Shown one piece after another: positions 25,945 to 34,599 of a stretch of DNA of 64,000 bases (position 1 is its first letter; every line of letters begins with the position of its first letter). A program made the translations under genes and the position numbers. Under the pieces are notes generated by a model. It made no database searches and was not told the origin of the DNA. It worked only from the letters and a program-made list of their open reading frames with translations. Source of the DNA: Pseudomonas sp. MWU15-20650 (GTDB lineage Bacteria; Pseudomonadota; Gammaproteobacteria; Pseudomonadales; Pseudomonadaceae); assembly GCF_023242475.1 (NCBI RefSeq), contig NZ_JALJFG010000012.1:62001-126000 (forward strand), given 5' to 3'.

Positions 25945-28746
25945 ATGAGATTAAAGAATTACCTCCATCAGATCAGCCCGGTCCTTTCCACCCCCCACGC
26001 CGCGCAACGCCTACTGCGCATTTTTGCCCTGGTGCTGTTGGTGGGTATCCTGGGTGGCGTGTACAGCTTCCTGCTGTTTACCTTCAACAACGAAATTTCC
26101 CAGCGACGCAGCTACATGAGCAGCGCCATCGCCGAGGCGCATACGTTTTTCACCACCCGTGAAGCGCTGTTGGCAAGCCTGAGCTTGTCGGCCACGCGCA
26201 AGACCGAAGTGAATGAGCCGGTGTCCGACGAGGAAGTGCGCCTGCTGCTCGGGCAAACCCCGGGCAAGCAATGGAGCATCTGGTTGACCCTGCGCATGCG
26301 CGAACACCTGAAAGCCAGGCAACTCAACCTATTGTATGTGGGCACCGAAGGCCAGGTGTTGCGGCTGTACAACGCCACGGCGGTGACTGCGACCTTCCCC
26401 CAGGCCATGCTGGATCAATTGGAAGCCCTCAAGCTCTCGAAAACGTTGCAAGAGCTGTGGCTGACGCATGTGTCAGATGGGCACTCACGCCTGTACATCT
26501 TTATTCGCCTGGACGAACGTGACGTGCAATCCGGCTGGCTTGGCCTGGAGATGGACGACCGCGAAGTCTCCAGCGCCTTGAGCGATCACAGCGCCGGCGA
26601 GTTCACCATGTTCAACGCCCAAGGCATGGCCCTCTTCAGCAACAGCCACAAGCCGCCGCCCGGGCAGAACCTGCCACTGTTGCGGCAACAGGACTTCTTT
26701 GGTTTTGTCGGCAACGGCTGGCTGCCCGAACAGTTGGTGTTGCGCAAGCAACTGAAATCTTCGGATTGGCAGCTCACCTACTCCATCGACTTGCTCGCGG
26801 TGGTATGGGCACTGTGGCCACAGATGCTCGGCGCGCTGGTGTTCTGCCTGTTGAGCATCAGCCTGGTGTGCGTACTGACTCGGCGCCTGGAGCACCGCTT
26901 CATTACGCCGGCGATCCACCGGATTCAGGCGCTGGTGGAAAGCGAGTTGTTCAGCCGCGACGTGATCCAGACCGCCCCCGTGGCACTGTGCGTGTTGCGC
27001 CGCACCGATGGCCGGGTGGTGTTGGACAACACCCTCGCCCGACAGTGGCTTGGCCAATGCAGCGAGCAATTGGGCCCCGCCTGGATTCGCAATGCCTTTG
27101 ACCCCATTGCACCCTGCCTCACGGATTACCTGGAGACCGCCGACCGCCGCCACCTCTACCTGAGCTGTGCACCCACCCGCTACAAAGGTGAAGACGTGTT
27201 GCTGTGTGCCTTCAGCGACATCAGTGCCCGCACGCAGATCGAAGTGCAGTTGGAGCAGGCACGCCAATCGGCCGATGCCGCCAATGAAGCGAAGACCCTG
27301 TTTCTCGCTACCATGAGCCACGAAATTCGCACGCCGCTCTACGGCGTGCTCGGCACCCTGGAGCTGCTCGGTCGAACGCACCTGGATAGCCAACAAAAAA
27401 CTTACCTGCGGGCCATCGAAGGTTCGTCCGCCACCTTGCTGCAATTGATTTGTGATGTGCTGGACGTGTCGAAGATCGAGGCCGGGCAACTGGCCCTGGA
27501 GTTGAGTGAATTTTCGGTCCTGGCCCTGGTGCAAGAGGTGGTGCAAGGTTATGCCGCAGCAGCACAAAGCAAAGGCTTGCAGCTGTATGCCTGCCTGGAC
27601 CCGCAACTGCCGGACGCGTTGCTCGGCGATGTCAGCCGTGTGCGACAGATCCTCAATAACCTGCTGAGCAATGCGGTCAAGTTCACCGATTCCGGGCGCG
27701 TGGTGCTGCGGGTCAAGCTGCTCAGCCGCGAAGGCGAACGGGTGTGTCTGCAATGGCAGGTCTCGGACACCGGCAAAGGCATTGCCCATGACGATCAGGC
27801 GTGTATTTTCGAGCCGTTCTACCAGACGCAAGGCAACACCAACGTGGTGGCCGGCAGCGGCCTGGGCCTGCCGATTTGCCTGCGCCTGACCCACTTGATG
27901 AACGGCACCTTGCGCATGGTCAGTGAACCGGGCCTGGGTAGCAGTTTTTCCCTCACCGTGCCGTTGGAGCAACGCTCATGCAGCCCGTTTCCGGCAGTGC
28001 CGCAGGCACTGACGGCGGACACTGTCTATGTGGTCTCGCCCATCCTCGAACTGGCACAAAGTATCTGCGGCTGGCTGCGTCGCTGGGGCGCCCGGCCCCA
28101 GATCGGCGCACCTGCCAGCCAGGCGCTGGGCGCTGCGGGCGTACTGCTCGAACTCTACCCCGAGGCGACCGAGCCGCGCCCACGCCTGCCGTGGCGCGGA
28201 CCACGGGTCATCGCCCGTTGCGACGGCGCCCACGAGCCGCAATTCAGCGGCGATGGCTGGCGTGTCAATCTCAATGACCTGAACGCCATCCATCAGGCGG
28301 TTCGCCAAGCCCAGGGTGGCCAACTGGCCCCTCCCCAACGGGCCAGCGAGCCGCGCGATTTGCGCCCGTTGCACCTGCACATCCTGGTAGCCGAAGACAA
28401 CGTCATCAACCAATTGATCCTGCGCGACCAACTCGAAGAACTGGGCTGCACCGTGACGCTGACCAGCGATGGTGAAGAAGCCCTGTCACGCTGGCCCGAC
28501 GGCGGCTTCGACATCGTGCTCACCGACGTCAACATGCCCCGGCTCAACGGCTACGAACTGGCTGAAGCCTTGCGCCGCCTGGACTGCACCATTCCCATCA
28601 TCGGTGCCACAGCCAACGCCCTGCGCGGCGAGGAGGCCCTGTGCCTGGCCGCTGGCATGAACCACTGCCTGATCAAACCTTTTACGCTGCGAGCCTTGTT
28701 CACTGCCCTGGCTCCCTACGAACGAGTCGCCCATGAAGCTGTGTAG
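25945..28746 (+). CDS. Hybrid sensor histidine kinase (PvrS/RcsC/RocS-like)
   Basis: 933 residues. Membrane helix 1 is at about 23-46 and helix 2 at about 288-312, enclosing a periplasmic sensor domain of some 240 residues. A short PAS-like segment is followed by HisKA with His459 (ATMSHEIRTPLYG). The ATPase domain shows an N box near 568, DTGKGI near 608 and GSGLGLPI near 640. The receiver domain has EDN at 817-819, Asp861 (LTDVNMP) and Lys911. There is no HPt domain after the receiver, unlike the second kinase at 30007. No Shine-Dalgarno is visible, and with the predicted promoter the message would be almost leaderless. The gene overlaps the REC-EAL gene by 14 bp. Confidence 0.92.
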   Translation: MRLKNYLHQISPVLSTPHAAQRLLRIFALVLLVGILGGVYSFLLFTFNNEISQRRSYMSSAIAEAHTFFTTREALLASLSLSATRKTEVNEPVSDEEVRLLLGQTPGKQWSIWLTLRMREHLKARQLNLLYVGTEGQVLRLYNATAVTATFPQAMLDQLEALKLSKTLQELWLTHVSDGHSRLYIFIRLDERDVQSGWLGLEMDDREVSSALSDHSAGEFTMFNAQGMALFSNSHKPPPGQNLPLLRQQDFFGFVGNGWLPEQLVLRKQLKSSDWQLTYSIDLLAVVWALWPQMLGALVFCLLSISLVCVLTRRLEHRFITPAIHRIQALVESELFSRDVIQTAPVALCVLRRTDGRVVLDNTLARQWLGQCSEQLGPAWIRNAFDPIAPCLTDYLETADRRHLYLSCAPTRYKGEDVLLCAFSDISARTQIEVQLEQARQSADAANEAKTLFLATMSHEIRTPLYGVLGTLELLGRTHLDSQQKTYLRAIEGSSATLLQLICDVLDVSKIEAGQLALELSEFSVLALVQEVVQGYAAAAQSKGLQLYACLDPQLPDALLGDVSRVRQILNNLLSNAVKFTDSGRVVLRVKLLSREGERVCLQWQVSDTGKGIAHDDQACIFEPFYQTQGNTNVVAGSGLGLPICLRLTHLMNGTLRMVSEPGLGSSFSLTVPLEQRSCSPFPAVPQALTADTVYVVSPILELAQSICGWLRRWGARPQIGAPASQALGAAGVLLELYPEATEPRPRLPWRGPRVIARCDGAHEPQFSGDGWRVNLNDLNAIHQAVRQAQGGQLAPPQRASEPRDLRPLHLHILVAEDNVINQLILRDQLEELGCTVTLTSDGEEALSRWPDGGFDIVLTDVNMPRLNGYELAEALRRLDCTIPIIGATANALRGEEALCLAAGMNHCLIKPFTLRALFTALAPYERVAHEAV

Positions 28747-29920
28747 CATTCTGATTGTCGAAGACCATCCCTTCCAGCACCTGTATTTACAGAACCTGTT
28801 CAACGCCTTGGGCGACTTTGACCTGGTGTTTGCCAGGGACGGCGAAGAAGCACTGGCCTGCCTGAAAAGACGCGCCTTCGACCTGGTGCTCACCGACCTG
28901 TTGATGCCGGGCATGGACGGCGTGCAATTTATCCAGGGCCTGGCCGCGCAATCCTCGCGACCGGCGCTGGCAATCATGAGTGCCGCCTCGCGCCGTATGT
29001 TGATGGGGGCCAGCCTAGTGGCGAGCAACCTGCAAGTAAAAGTCATCGGGTTGATTTCCAAACCGGTGAGTGCGGCCGCCCTGCGCTGCCTGATTGATCA
29101 ACTGCAGGCGGTGCGCCAGATCGCGCCCGCCGAAACGATGCCCGGTATCGACCGCCGCAGCCTGTCGGACGCCCTCGACAATGGCGAACTGCACGCCTGG
29201 TTCCAGCCCAAGAAAGCCCTGGAAAATGGCCGGATCGTGGCCGCCGAAGCCTTGGTGCGCTGGGTTCACCCCGAACATGGCATGTTGCTGCCGGGGGTAT
29301 TCCTGCCAGCGTTGATCGCCTTCAATCTCGAAGAGCACCTGCTGTGGCGCGTGTTGGAACAGGCAATGCTCGCACAGGCGGCATGGCGCCAACAGGGCTA
29401 TGACATCCCTGTATCGATCAACCTGCCCACACACCTGCTCAACAGCCATGACCTGCCCGACCGCATCCTCGCCTTCGTGCTGGAACATCAAGGCTTGCCT
29501 GCGCGTATCTGCTTCGAGCTGATGGAGTGCTCGGTACCCGACGACATCAGCAACTTCTACGCCGGCGCCTGCCGATTGCGGATCAAGGGGTTTGGTTTGT
29601 CCCAAGATGATTTCGGCAAGGGCTACAGCTCATACATGAACCTGGTGTCGGCACCCTTCACCGAATTGAAGATCGACCGCGCGCTGGTGCAGGGCTGCAA
29701 CGCCAACGAGGAGTTGGCCCAGGCGTTGACCAGTATTGTCAGCCTCGGCCGCCAACTGGGCCTGACCGTGGTGGCCGAAGGCGTAGAAACCGCGCAAGAA
29801 CTTGCACTGTTGCGTAAGATCGACTGCACTCAGGTACAGGGTTTCCTGATCTCTCATGCCGTGTCTGCGGATCAGTTCCAGCAGTTGCTGACCCATGACG
29901 GGCCGGCGAACATCTATTGA
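28733..29920 (+). CDS. Response regulator with EAL phosphodiesterase domain (PvrR/RocR-like)
   Basis: 395 residues: a receiver domain with acidic pair Glu10-Asp11, Asp55 (LTDLLMP) and Lys110, then an EAL domain. The EAL motif at 172-174 (AAEALVRW), FELMEC, DDFGKGYSS, ELKIDR and VAEGVET carry the metal and catalytic residues, so cyclic-di-GMP hydrolysis is expected to be possible. The architecture and length match RocR and PvrR of P. aeruginosa (about 390-400 residues). Those proteins sit beside sensor kinases that control Cup fimbriae. It lies between two hybrid kinases in one operon and probably competes with the RcsB-like regulator for the phosphorelay or lowers c-di-GMP. Confidence 0.92.
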   Translation: MKLCSILIVEDHPFQHLYLQNLFNALGDFDLVFARDGEEALACLKRRAFDLVLTDLLMPGMDGVQFIQGLAAQSSRPALAIMSAASRRMLMGASLVASNLQVKVIGLISKPVSAAALRCLIDQLQAVRQIAPAETMPGIDRRSLSDALDNGELHAWFQPKKALENGRIVAAEALVRWVHPEHGMLLPGVFLPALIAFNLEEHLLWRVLEQAMLAQAAWRQQGYDIPVSINLPTHLLNSHDLPDRILAFVLEHQGLPARICFELMECSVPDDISNFYAGACRLRIKGFGLSQDDFGKGYSSYMNLVSAPFTELKIDRALVQGCNANEELAQALTSIVSLGRQLGLTVVAEGVETAQELALLRKIDCTQVQGFLISHAVSADQFQQLLTHDGPANIY

Positions 29921-30006
29921 CCCGCAGGACGGTGTGGCCATACGTCATTCACAGTAGGGATCATTGTGTCCAAAGGTTGTTCCACCACAACTGCCCAGGC
30001 GCTGTA

Positions 30007-33000
30007 ATGCAACATCCCAATGCCTTCCTGGAGAAGCTGGCCAGTAGTTCGCTGCGCCTGAACAAAAGTTTGCTGGTGCTCGGCGCCTTGATGCTGTTGC
30101 TGCTGGGCGTCAGTTACCTGGGCGTGCAGCGCATGGTCGAAGAGCAGAGCGATACCCTGCACTTTCACTTCGCCCGGCTGATGGAAAATATCCATGAGCA
30201 GGAGGTGTTCCTGCGCGATGCCTCGCTGGAAAGTGCCAAGGGCCGGGTCAACCCCGCGTCCATGTTGCCGCCCTATATACAAAGGCCACTGCCCGAAGAA
30301 GGGCCGAATATCTATGAGGGCCGGGGCCTGCAGTTCTCCTTGCCTTACAGTTTGAAGATCAATCCGGACAAGATCGCCGTCAGCCAATACGACAAAGTCT
30401 TCACCTTGGGTACCTACCTGGCCGCCTACTACAGCGCGTTCTGGGCCACGTCGCACTATCAGTCGCCCCAGGTAATGCTGCTCAATGGCGCCGACAACTT
30501 TGATATAACCGTGCCAGCCACCGGCCGATATCGCGGTGCAGGGCCGATCCATGTGGGCGCACTGGTCGAGGTGATGAGCCAACTGAACGAGCACCTGCGA
30601 ACGCAAGACATCTCGCAGGTGGAGCATCAGGTGCACTGGGAGCCCTACCCCGCCGCACCGGGGAATAACCCCGCGCCTACGCTGTTGGCTTACGTCGCTA
30701 TCGACCTGTCTGGAAAGCCCTTGAGCATTGAGGGCACCAGTCCCCGGGTAGTGTTGGGCTCATTGCTGAACCTGTCCCAGGTCAACAACATCGAACGGTT
30801 GATGCAGTGGTCGATCTACGATGACTTCACCCTGGTCACGCCCAAGGGCGTGGTCTTGACCGGCGCATTGAAGCCCGGCCAGAGGCTGGATGAGGGTGCG
30901 AACGTCACTCGCGAAGGCCTGGTATTCAAAATAACCAGTCCCGGTGAGCATCACTGGACAGCCATCTACGTCATCAGTGTGCACAGCTTCCTGAGCTACG
31001 CGCTATGGCCGTTACTGTGCCTGGTGGCCGTGGTACTGGCGGTGCTCGGGTGTAGCCGAGCGATCAATCGTTGGTACGCCGTCCGGGTGGTCCTGCCCGC
31101 CCAAAGCGCGCACGCCAGCGTCGCTGAAAGCGAGGCGTTCAGCCGTGCGGTCATCGACACGGCGCCCACCGGCCTTTGCGTGATCCGCCGCAGCGACCAC
31201 CATGTGCTCTTGCAGAACCAGCGCGCTCAACAATGGCACGATACCCGTCAGTTGATGAGCCTGCTCAAATCGCACACCGAACCTGGCCAGGCGGACCTTG
31301 AGATCGACGGCTGCCACCTGCATGTTGTGTTCGTGCCCACTCGTTACCAGGGCCAGGATGCCTGGCTGTGTGTGCTGCATGACGTGACCCGGCATATCGA
31401 AGACTCCGTCGCCCTGGAAGAGGCGCGGCGGGTGGCCGACTCGGCGAACCAAGCCAAAAGTCGCTTCCTAGCGACCATGAGCCATGAGATCCGCACGCCG
31501 TTGTATGGCGTGCTGGGCACCCTGGAACTGCTTGGCCTGACCACCCTCGCCCCGCGCCAGCAGGACTACCTGCAAACCATCCAGCGCTCGTCTGCCACGC
31601 TGTTCCAGTTGATCAGCGATGTGTTGGATGTATCGAAGATCGAGGCCGGGCAAATGACCCTCGAACTCCAGGACTTCTGCCCGCTGGAACTGACCGAAGA
31701 CTGCGTGCGCACCTACAGTGCGTTTGCCCAATCCAAGGGGTTGCAACTGTATGCCTGCATCGATGCAACGCTGCCGGATCGGCTGCGCGGTGACCCACTG
31801 CGGATTCGCCAGATCCTCAATAACCTGCTGAGCAATGCGATCAAGTTCACCGATAACGGACGCGTGGTGCTGCGAGTGAGGGTGCTGGAAACCGCTGACG
31901 TGCAATGGCAAGTCAGCGACTCGGGCGTGGGGATTTCCCACGCGCAGCAAGTGCAACTGTTCGACCCTTTCTACCAGGTCAACGAGGTCGCCAACCAAGC
32001 CGGCGCCGGCCTGGGCCTGGCTATTTGCAAGTGGCTGTGCGAGTTGATGCAGGGCCAACTGAAGGTGGTCAGCGAGCCGGGCCTTGGCAGCAGTTTTACC
32101 CTGCGATTAACCCTGGAGCGTGTCCCAGGCGGCCTGGAGGATTGCCCCACCTTCGCACCCGGCACCCCGACGGTCTATGTCCGGGCGCAGGTCGCCGAGC
32201 AAGCGCAGCACCTCATCGATTGGCTCACACGTCTTGGACTCGACAGCCGCGCCGTCATGGCGGACGCACCACCGCCCTCCTCGTTGCTGGTGGAGCTTGC
32301 GCCACTGGCTACCCCGACACTCTGGCTCGGCCCGCGCATCACCGCCACTCCAGGCGGGCCCGCCCCGGCGCAACGTTGCGGCACGGATTGGACAGTCGAC
32401 GCCCACGATGTACGTGCGATTGCCAACGCGATTGACCTGGCACAGCACGGCGCCGACGCGCAAAGCCTTCCCGCACGCGCCGAAAAGCCGCGCCACCTGA
32501 ACCTGCGTGTGTTGGTGGCAGAAGACAACCTCATCAACTCAGCCATCATCAAAGAACAACTGGAGGCACTGGGCTGTACGGTGGTAGTGACCGCCAATGG
32601 CGAACAAGCCCTGATGCAGTGGATGCCTGGGCACTTCGACCTGGTGCTCACCGACGTGAATATGCCGGTCATGAATGGCTACCAGTTGGCCGAAGCCCTG
32701 CGCCAACAGGATCAAACCCTGCCGATTATTGGTGTCACCGCCAACGCCCTGCGTGAAGAAGGCCAACGCTGTGCGGCCGTGGGCATGAATGCGTGGCTGG
32801 TCAAGCCGCTGAACCTGTCCACCTTGCGCGTGCAGTTAGAGAAGCACTGTAAAGTCGCCCTGCCGCCGGTGACCGAACCGCTCACGTTGTCCGTGAAAAT
32901 GCGCGAGCTGTTTGTCACGACGCTGCGCCAGGATGTCCAGGCCACGTTGATGGCATTGGAGCGCGCCGATGCCAATGGCGTGGCGCAGCACCTGCACAGC

Positions 33001-33159
33001 ATGGCCGGCGCCCTGGGTTCGGTGCAGGTCAGCGCGCTGGCCACGGCCTTTGTCGAGCTGGAATGCCGCTTGACCGGCATGGCCGTCACACCGGCCTTGG
33101 CCTTGGAGGTCCGACAGCACCTGGCTCGGTTGAATGCTTTATTGGATACCCTTGAATAA
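30007..33159 (+). CDS. Hybrid sensor kinase with HPt domain (RcsC/BvgS-like)
   Basis: 1050 residues from ATG at 30007 (MQHPNAFLEKLASS). A TTG-started frame from 29917 overlapping the EAL stop is possible but lacks a ribosome site. Membrane helices lie at about 18-38 and 325-345 around a periplasmic domain of some 285 residues. His493 in ATMSHEIRTPLYG, an ATPase domain (DSGVGIS, GAGLGLAI), receiver Asp883 (LTDVNMP) and a C-terminal HPt domain with His997 (HLHSMAGALGS) complete an unorthodox relay. It is clearly a paralogue of the kinase at 25945: the stretch from HisKA to receiver is very similar. The HPt can pass phosphate to the RcsB-like regulator encoded 21 bp downstream. Confidence 0.92.
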   Translation: MQHPNAFLEKLASSSLRLNKSLLVLGALMLLLLGVSYLGVQRMVEEQSDTLHFHFARLMENIHEQEVFLRDASLESAKGRVNPASMLPPYIQRPLPEEGPNIYEGRGLQFSLPYSLKINPDKIAVSQYDKVFTLGTYLAAYYSAFWATSHYQSPQVMLLNGADNFDITVPATGRYRGAGPIHVGALVEVMSQLNEHLRTQDISQVEHQVHWEPYPAAPGNNPAPTLLAYVAIDLSGKPLSIEGTSPRVVLGSLLNLSQVNNIERLMQWSIYDDFTLVTPKGVVLTGALKPGQRLDEGANVTREGLVFKITSPGEHHWTAIYVISVHSFLSYALWPLLCLVAVVLAVLGCSRAINRWYAVRVVLPAQSAHASVAESEAFSRAVIDTAPTGLCVIRRSDHHVLLQNQRAQQWHDTRQLMSLLKSHTEPGQADLEIDGCHLHVVFVPTRYQGQDAWLCVLHDVTRHIEDSVALEEARRVADSANQAKSRFLATMSHEIRTPLYGVLGTLELLGLTTLAPRQQDYLQTIQRSSATLFQLISDVLDVSKIEAGQMTLELQDFCPLELTEDCVRTYSAFAQSKGLQLYACIDATLPDRLRGDPLRIRQILNNLLSNAIKFTDNGRVVLRVRVLETADVQWQVSDSGVGISHAQQVQLFDPFYQVNEVANQAGAGLGLAICKWLCELMQGQLKVVSEPGLGSSFTLRLTLERVPGGLEDCPTFAPGTPTVYVRAQVAEQAQHLIDWLTRLGLDSRAVMADAPPPSSLLVELAPLATPTLWLGPRITATPGGPAPAQRCGTDWTVDAHDVRAIANAIDLAQHGADAQSLPARAEKPRHLNLRVLVAEDNLINSAIIKEQLEALGCTVVVTANGEQALMQWMPGHFDLVLTDVNMPVMNGYQLAEALRQQDQTLPIIGVTANALREEGQRCAAVGMNAWLVKPLNLSTLRVQLEKHCKVALPPVTEPLTLSVKMRELFVTTLRQDVQATLMALERADANGVAQHLHSMAGALGSVQVSALATAFVELECRLTGMAVTPALALEVRQHLARLNALLDTLE

Positions 33160-33180
33160 CTTCACTCTGGATAAGCACCC

Positions 33181-33828
33181 ATGGATACCCTCAACGTTGT
33201 CATTGCCGATGACCACCCGATCGTTCTGGTTGGGGTGCGAGAGCTCATCGAACGTGATGAACGCTTTCGCGTGGTGGGCGAGGCCGTGTCCTCCTATGAG
33301 CTGGTCAAACTGTTGGAATCCAGGCCGGTGGACCTGGTAGTCACCGACTTCAACATGCCCGGCGACTCGCCCTACGGTGACGGCCTCAAACTGGTGGAAT
33401 ACCTGACGCGGCACTTTCCCAGCGTGCGGGTACTGGTGCTGACCATGATCTCGAACCCCTTGATCCTGACGCGCCTGCAAGAACTCGGTGTGCTGGCCGT
33501 GATCCAGAAAAACCAGCTGCACAACGAAATCCAGGCCGCGCTCAAGGCCATCGCCCGGGGCAACCCCATTCGCAACAACGGCCCACAGCCGACCTCGGTA
33601 ATGGACGACGGGGCCGACCTGGACGAACGATTCACCCGGCTGTCACCCAAGGAACATGAAATCCTGCGTTTATTTGTCTCGGGACAAAGCGTCAACGAGA
33701 TTGCGCGCGGGCTGAACAGAAGTGCCAAGACCATCAGCACGCAGAAAGTTTCGGCCATGCGAAAACTGGAAGTCAGCAGCGACCAGGACTTGCTGGCTTA
33801 TTGCATAGAGCGCCACTTATTCAATTAA
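33181..33828 (+). CDS. RcsB/RocA-like response regulator (NarL/LuxR family)
   Basis: 215 residues. Receiver: Asp10-Asp11, Asp56 in VVTDFNMPGDSPYGDG, and Lys in VIQKNQ. The NMPGD-S-P-Y-G-D-G stretch is typical of RcsB. LuxR-type HTH at about 155-210: LSPKEHEILRLFVSGQSVNEIARGLNRSAKTISTQKVSAMRKL. It is the DNA-binding output of the kinase cluster. The pilin gene follows after 105 bp, with a promoter that shares a 23-bp element with the kinase operon promoter, so this protein is the likely activator of both. From memory, P. aeruginosa PA14 has the same order pvrS-pvrR-rcsC-rcsB beside cupD. Confidence 0.93.
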   Translation: MDTLNVVIADDHPIVLVGVRELIERDERFRVVGEAVSSYELVKLLESRPVDLVVTDFNMPGDSPYGDGLKLVEYLTRHFPSVRVLVLTMISNPLILTRLQELGVLAVIQKNQLHNEIQAALKAIARGNPIRNNGPQPTSVMDDGADLDERFTRLSPKEHEILRLFVSGQSVNEIARGLNRSAKTISTQKVSAMRKLEVSSDQDLLAYCIERHLFN

Positions 33829-33857
33829 TAGCCCCCACAAAACTTGAACGTTCCCGC

Positions 33858-33903
33858 TTCTAAGGATCGCCTGATTCTCCACTAAGCGCCGCCGCTCTAT
33901 TGT
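33858..33903 (+). promoter_or_regulatory. Pilin promoter with RcsB-like box
   Basis: TTCTAAGGATCGCCTGATTC begins at 33858; its core TAAGGATCGCCTGA is at 33861-33874. It directly precedes a poor -35 (TTCTCC, 33875-33880), and after 17 bp comes TATTGT (33898-33903) as -10. The spacing between box and -10 is identical to the kinase operon promoter at 25893. A weak -35 touching an activator site is what a class II activator such as RcsB needs. Confidence 0.6.
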
Positions 33904-33933
33904 GTTGCCTTCACCCCCAACATGGTAAGCAAC

Positions 33934-34527
33934 ATGAAAAAGTTGTCTCAAACACTTCTCGCCCTGTCGATATTCGCTGCCGCCGGTAATGCCTTCGCAC
34001 TTGACCCACCGACAGGCCCAACCAAGGCCGGCAGCGGCACCATCAACTTCACCGGCACTATCAACAACGATGCCTGTTCCGTTGACGGCGCCGGCTCGAA
34101 CAAAACCATTTCGGTCAACATGGGTGAAGTGTCGATCAAGGACATGGGCACCGCCACCGCACCTAAAGGTACCGGCACGCTGAGCGCCGAGAACTTCGAG
34201 ATGAAGGTCAACTGCAACGCCGGCACCAAGGTGGCAATGATCTTCGAACCGACCAAAGGCGCAGGCTCCGGCATCGTCGCCGGCACCAAAGTACTCAAAA
34301 TCATCGACGGCCTGGGCGCCGCGAAGAACATCGGTATCGCCTTGCTGGATGCCAATGGCGCGTTGATCGACCTGAGCTCGCCAGCCACCTCGAAGATCGA
34401 AAGCAACTTGCAAGACAGCAATGCCTCGCTGAAATTTTCGGCCGCCTACGTCACCACTGCTGATGCAAAAACCGCCGTGGCCGGTCGTGGCGACGCGACC
34501 CTGCCGTTCACCCTGCAATACGAATAA
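33934..34527 (+). CDS. Fimbrial major subunit (chaperone-usher pilin, CupD1/type 1-like)
   Basis: 197 residues from ATG at 33934 (MKKLSQTLLALSIFAAAGNAFA, a clean Sec signal of 22 residues); an in-frame ATG at 33922 adds four residues. The mature part begins LDPPTGPTKAGSGTINFTGTINNDACSVDG. Cys pairing is as in type 1 pilins (NDACSVDG with FEMKVNCNAGT), and the C-terminal beta-zipper strand is GRGDATLPFTLQYE with the penultimate aromatic. The pilin is exported to the periplasm, capped by the chaperone at 34600 and polymerised through the usher at 35435. It follows the RcsB-like regulator on the same strand but has its own promoter. Confidence 0.92.
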   Translation: MKKLSQTLLALSIFAAAGNAFALDPPTGPTKAGSGTINFTGTINNDACSVDGAGSNKTISVNMGEVSIKDMGTATAPKGTGTLSAENFEMKVNCNAGTKVAMIFEPTKGAGSGIVAGTKVLKIIDGLGAAKNIGIALLDANGALIDLSSPATSKIESNLQDSNASLKFSAAYVTTADAKTAVAGRGDATLPFTLQYE

Positions 34528-34549
34528 GCCGCCCGAGCAGTACGGGGCC

Positions 34550-34573
34550 GTGCAGGGCCAATGGGCCCTGCAC
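34550..34573 (+). terminator. 10-bp hairpin between pilin and chaperone genes
   Basis: GTGCAGGGCC-AATG-GGCCCTGCAC is a perfect stem of 10 bp with a 4-base loop, 22 bp after the pilin stop, followed by ATTCATTTATTTG but no clean U-tract. It is likely a partial terminator or RNA-stabilising hairpin that keeps pilin message more abundant than chaperone and usher message. It also argues against a chaperone start at 34561. Confidence 0.65.
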
Positions 34574-34599
34574 ATTCATTTATTTGCGCGGTAGTCATC

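Noticed and set aside
26485-27972. Open frame of 495 codons on the minus strand across the first sensor kinase
   Set aside because: Antisense to the HisKA/ATPase region; Gln/His/Ala-rich sequence without domain features.
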